Shown here: piece by piece, positions 59,824-64,000 of the stretch
How the letters are laid out: every line of letters starts with the position of its first letter
Position numbering within the stretch: the first letter of the stretch is position 1
NCBI GenBank assembly: GCA_030544215.1
Contig: JARZZO010000012.1
Location: 39,161,194-39,225,193, forward strand
DNA: 64,000 nucleotides
From: Zantedeschia hybrid cultivar
Lineage: Eukaryota > Streptophyta > Magnoliopsida > Alismatales > Araceae
Reading direction: 5' to 3'
Notes under the pieces: model-generated
Seen by the model: only the letters and a program-made list of their open reading frames with translations
Database searches by the model: none
Told to the model about the DNA's origin: nothing
Program-made: the position numbers and the translations under genes

Positions 59824-62137
59824 TGTTGTTCCACTGTTCTTTACCTTTTCGGTCTCTAAAATTGTGGTTTTCGAAATTATTCCATGCTTGAATATATTTT
59901 CTTACAAGATTAATATTCATGAGATGTTCACCACGATGAGATCACAATTTGAATCTGTAGAAAATAAATTTTTATTTGGGGTTTTTTGTCGTGTTCTTCG
60001 TTGGACGAAGAACGGCTTATTCTTGAGGGATTCAAATTCATAAGATGGATCTTTAGGGCTAGGATCACTGCGAACCCTGCCCACCGGCATTGGACGAGAT
60101 GCTGATGGAATGGGGAGAGGAGGACGGCCGGCCACAGCCTTCTTTTTCTTCCTCCTACGTTTTTGAAACTGGAAAGAGAGGGGGTTTAAAGAAGGGAAAA
60201 AAAAGAAAATAATGCATCGCAGCCCACCCTGGGCCAACTCCGGCTACCGAGCAGCATCGGGGACGTCATCGTTGCCGGCGGACGGGCATTGGTGCCGGTG
60301 TCGGAAGGGGCCGCCCTAAAGGGATGGCCGCCGTCGGGTTCCCTGTGATGCAGGGAACCCTCGGGCTGAACCCGTCGGGCAGTTAGGGTTTCCCTAGCCG
60401 CTGATGGGGTCCAGCCCTGCTAGACCCTGGCCTGGGCTAGGTGGTCCGAGCCAGGACCCAGCAAGGCTCAGACCAGGCCTGCGGGCTTGGGTCCGAGCTG
60501 GCTCATCACTGGCCCGAGCCAAGGGCTCAGCTGGGCTGAGCCCTTAACCCCCCCCACCCCCTAATTTTCTTGTTTATTAGGGCCCATTAATTTTAAAATA
60601 ATTAAAATGAATTTGTTTTGATTATTAAAATGTGATTTTGAAAATAAAGTAAAATTCAAAATTTTTAATTTTGGGTAGTAATAAAAGGATAATTTATTTT
60701 ATTAACAAATGTTGTTAATTATGGTTATTAATCTAAGTTTTTAGATTAATCCTTATGTTTAATTGTTAAATTACCCCATTTATTTGAATTGTTCAGATGA
60801 GGCATAGAATATTCCTAAACCATTAATTTTAGATTTTGTACACATATGATGTGTTATTATTGCTTGTTTAATTTGATTTAATTAGTATGATTAAATTGAT
60901 AATCTTTTTTGAGAATCCTAATTCTCCAAATTTTGTTTGGTCCTTGGTTTATGAAACCAAAGTATTATTTATTTTCGAAAATTTTATCAAGCCATGTGTT
61001 GTGCTAAATCATTTGTGGTTTGTTTATTTAAAATTAAACGGTGGTCATGGATGAGCATTTTATTGTGAATGTGGATGATGATATATGTGAATGTATGGAT
61101 TATTAATTGTTAATAAATAGAGGTCTGCAAACCTCTCCCTCTCTCATATTCTATTATATCTCTACCTCCCTCCCTGATGTACTCGCCATAAGGCTTCCTC
61201 TTTTTAAATTATCAAGTAATTGAGAATTTATGATATAATTTGATTGAGGCAGCTGACCGTGGAGTGAGGATAATCCACAACTGCAACCAAGAAGGATATG
61301 AAAGCGTTCATAAAGCCTATGAGTTTGCGGACTCATGATATAACTGTTATATTATGTGTGTGTGTTTGATTGTCTGACTCAAGTCAAACCATAGTGCTAT
61401 CCATAACCACACTAATAACATGTATGTGATGCGTGTGTTTTCTTTTGATTACGAATCAAATAACCTAGGTTATTAGTATATGTAACATATTTGATATACT
61501 TAATACTATCACCTAGGATGAGAGCAAACTAAATAAATAAAACCTTCGTAACAAATTCTAAGGTGGAGTGCGAGTCATTAAGAATGCACCGCGTGGCTCT
61601 CCATCAATATAATTAATAGAACTTAATTCGGTGGTGGCATATACTACGTGTTTATCCGATATTTGCCATCATATGTTGAGAGGACTATTAATTATAGCAT
61701 TAGATGCCTTTAGATAAGAATAGAGGGATGATATAGTTATCCACGTGTTTACCCGGGAACTATATTTCTACTCTCCTTTATCATGTATTGATGGTAAAGC
61801 TTAGACCGGGGATAATGGTCTACTGTGTTTATCCAGAACTATTAATAACCTGGGAGCCGAAATATGATCGGATATTGCAAGGAGTTGCAATTAACATGAG
61901 ATTGTTGCTCTAAGAAAACAATATAATACTATGTGTTTACCCAAGGTTATACTGTGACTCTTAGAGATTCTGATCCTCGCTAGGAGACTGTCGACGTCTC
62001 CCGTTCTATATACATGAAGGTTATACAGTCCGACAAAAATTAGTGGGAGTAAAACTAGATAAACAAAGTCCATATCTTGTTTTAATTAATGACTGAATAT
62101 CTGCTAATAATAATTTGATTATCTCCTGTAGGCTAAA
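59824..62137 (+). other. Leader of element F
   Basis: Same plan: GC-rich island (60410-60540), short AT-rich part with AACAA-ATG-TTGTT (about 60703-60720), hairpins, gag start. No credible ORF. Confidence 0.8.
61631..61955 (+). other. Four leader hairpins of element F
   Basis: Loops of the GTGTTTACCCG type. Stems: GGTGGCATAT/ATATTTGCCATC (61631-61670), ATATAGTT/AACTATAT (61731-61765), AATGGT/ACTATT (61814-61842) and TATAA/TTATA (about 61923-61951). The last replaces the GTATGA/TCATAC of C with pairing bases. Confidence 0.75.
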
Positions 62138-64000
62138 ATGTCATACCACAACCCGTTGCGTGGCATACTTGATGCCAATTGTTTGATAGGCCTAAACTAC
62201 TCAGACTGGCTTAGAAACCTAAAGATTGTCCTCAGGTCTGAGCAAATTGCTTATGTCTTGGATGATGAACCTCCTACTGAACCAGCATTAGATGCCCTAG
62301 AGGAGGACATGTTGACATATGAGAAATGGAAGGAAGATTCCACAATGGCCCAATGCTACATACTAGCCTCTATGAGTAATGAGTTGCAGAGGCAGCATGA
62401 GGAGATGGATGCTAGATCCATCATGCTCCATTTGATGGAGCTATTTGGTGAGTAGGGCAGGATCGAAAGATATGAGATATCTAAGAATCTGTTCAAAGCT
62501 CAGATGGCAGAGGGATCTTTAATACAGACTCATATGTTGAAGATGATTGAATAGGTGGAGAGGCTGGATGCTCTAGGGGTCTCACTCCCCAAGGAGATGC
62601 ATACCGACCTTGTGTTATCTTTACTTCCACAATCATATGCTCAGTTCATTGTGAATTTTAACATGAACAAGATCTAGACTACTTTGGCTGAATTACTGAA
62701 CATGTTAAAATCTACAGAGGGGAGTCTTGTGAAGGATAAACCCCAAGTTCTTATGGTTGGTAAGACCGACAGGAAAATACTAGCAGTCCAAGCCTTTAGG
62801 ACAGACAAAGGCAAGAATCATCAGAAGCCGAAGGTTGTCAAAAAGGTCAAAAGCAAGAATGCTTAGAAAGGAGAATGCTTCTACTGTTATCAGAAGGGCC
62901 ACTAGAAGATGAATTGTAAAGAATACCTCAAGGACAAGACTCAAGGAACTGTGAAGCAACATGACGTTTTAGGTATCTATATGATAGAAGTAAACTTGTC
63001 AATTAGAGATTATATATCATGGGTATTATATATTGGATGTGTTTCTCATATTTGCAATACTGTGCAGGCACTGACAAGAAAATGTAAGTTGAGAACCGGC
63101 GAGGTGGAGCTGAGTCTAGGTAACGGTGTAAGAGTTGCGGCGATCGCTATAGGGACAGTGGAGCTCAAGCTGCCTTCCGGAGACATTTTTTCATTAGATG
63201 AATATTATTATGTACCTAGCATAATAAGGAATAGTATTTCTATTTCATGTTTAGATAGAATATGGTATACTTTATCTGTTGGGAAAAATTATTGTTCAAT
63301 TTATTTCAGAAATAAATTAATAACTTTTGCTTCATTATCCAATGGATTGTACTTATTAAATGTGTCTCATGATAATTTCAATATCGATTCTTTAACTAAA
63401 AGAAATAGGTATGAAGTGAACAAAGTCTACCCATGACATTCTAGGCTTGGCCACATTGGTAAAAACAGACTTCAAAAGCTGCATAAAAATGGATACTTAG
63501 ATCATCTTATAGATATTACTTTTATCATCTTGGCGAACAAAAGGTGTTTGTTGCAAGAAGAGTTGTCTTTTTGAAAAAAGATTATATTCTCCAGAAAGAC
63601 AGTGGGAGTAAACTAACTCTGGAAGAAATTCCAAATCCGCAAATTAGTAATGGTTCATCTGATGAACTGTCAGTTTTTGAACCTGTTCAAATAAGTACAC
63701 AAGAACCTCGTAGGTCAGAATGAGTACCTAAACTACCAGAAAGATATGTGGGACATATTAATTTGGATGGTTTTAGGATATTCTATAATGAGGATGATGA
63801 TCCTAAGACTTACCAAGAGGCCATTGAAAGTCTAGAGGCCAGGAAATGGCGAGAAGCCATGAATTCTGAAATACAGTCCATGTACATCAACCAAGTTTAG
63901 AACTTGGAAGATTTACCCGAGGGTATAGTACCCATTAGCCGCAAATAGATCTTTAAAAGAAAGATTGGTGCAGATGGACGAATTGAGATTTATAAGCCGA
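62138..64000 (+). pseudogene. Gag-Pol of element F, broken, integrase core deleted
   Basis: ATG at 62138 with a full-length Gag as in B (TAG at 62453, then more stops, several at Trp codons). The zinc knuckle CFYC...GH is followed by a stop. The protease site reads YIG instead of DTG. The integrase zinc region (HSRLGHIG) is present to about 63500, where the sequence jumps to the YYFYHLGEQ-like segment that follows the integrase core in B, removing all catalytic residues. The region before RT is readable to the window end with further stops. Confidence 0.9.

Larger units (their letters stand above)
58249..64000 (+). mobile_element. Element F: Ty1/copia, B family, incomplete at window end
   Basis: 5' LTR, primer site, leader and gag-pol begin here; the element continues past 64000. 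LTR, leader loops and full-length Gag place it with B. It sits inside the gypsy pol and so is younger than that element. Confidence 0.92.

Overview
This window is plant nuclear DNA made almost entirely of LTR retrotransposons. The evidence is Ty1/copia polyproteins primed by initiator tRNA-Met, a Ty3/gypsy polyprotein of the Tat/Ogre type with a second RNase H, relics of plant mobile-domain genes with plant-type splice sites, and heavy decay by C-to-T/G-to-A changes. The species cannot be named. No intact cellular gene was found.

Layout. 1-1475 is an LTR cut by the window edge. 1476-5104 is AT-rich unassigned DNA. Element A (copia, +) spans 5110-23801 with target duplication ATGAT. Element B (copia, -) is nested inside A's leader at 8978-18231 with target duplication ATGCC. 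Directly after A's duplication comes element C (copia, +) at 23812-33009 with target duplication AATCT. After 216 bp of flanking DNA come two A-family elements on the minus strand, D (33231-38856) and E (interior 40405-46561). They share one chimeric LTR (38857-40404), and E's 5' LTR ends at 48113. From 48119 to 58248 lies older DNA: a plant-mobile-domain pseudogene (48571-49505), a DUF7745-like mobile-domain pseudogene (50740-52120), both on minus, a candidate LTR (53479-about 54650), and a decayed Tat/Ogre pol (+). Element F (copia, +, B family) is inserted in that pol at 58249 and runs off the window.

Relations. A, D and E are one subfamily. All three lack the same roughly 171-residue block of Gag and share a zinc-knuckle Cys-to-Tyr change, so they probably depended on Gag supplied in trans by B/F-like relatives that keep a full gag. 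C has LTRs about 96% identical by eye but an almost erased polyprotein, so it was also probably moved in trans.

The most unusual signal is structural. The U3 part of the LTRs is a chain of hairpins whose stems differ between families while pairing is kept. The leader before gag carries four hairpins with the same loop and different stems, and the loop sequence switches between lineages. The AT-rich leader is an array of micro-palindromes with an NNG spacer. An 18-base palindrome resembling a tRNA T-arm or Pol III B-box sits in U5. Together these look like RNA signals kept by families that otherwise lose their proteins. All identities are by-eye counts; no alignment or folding program was run.
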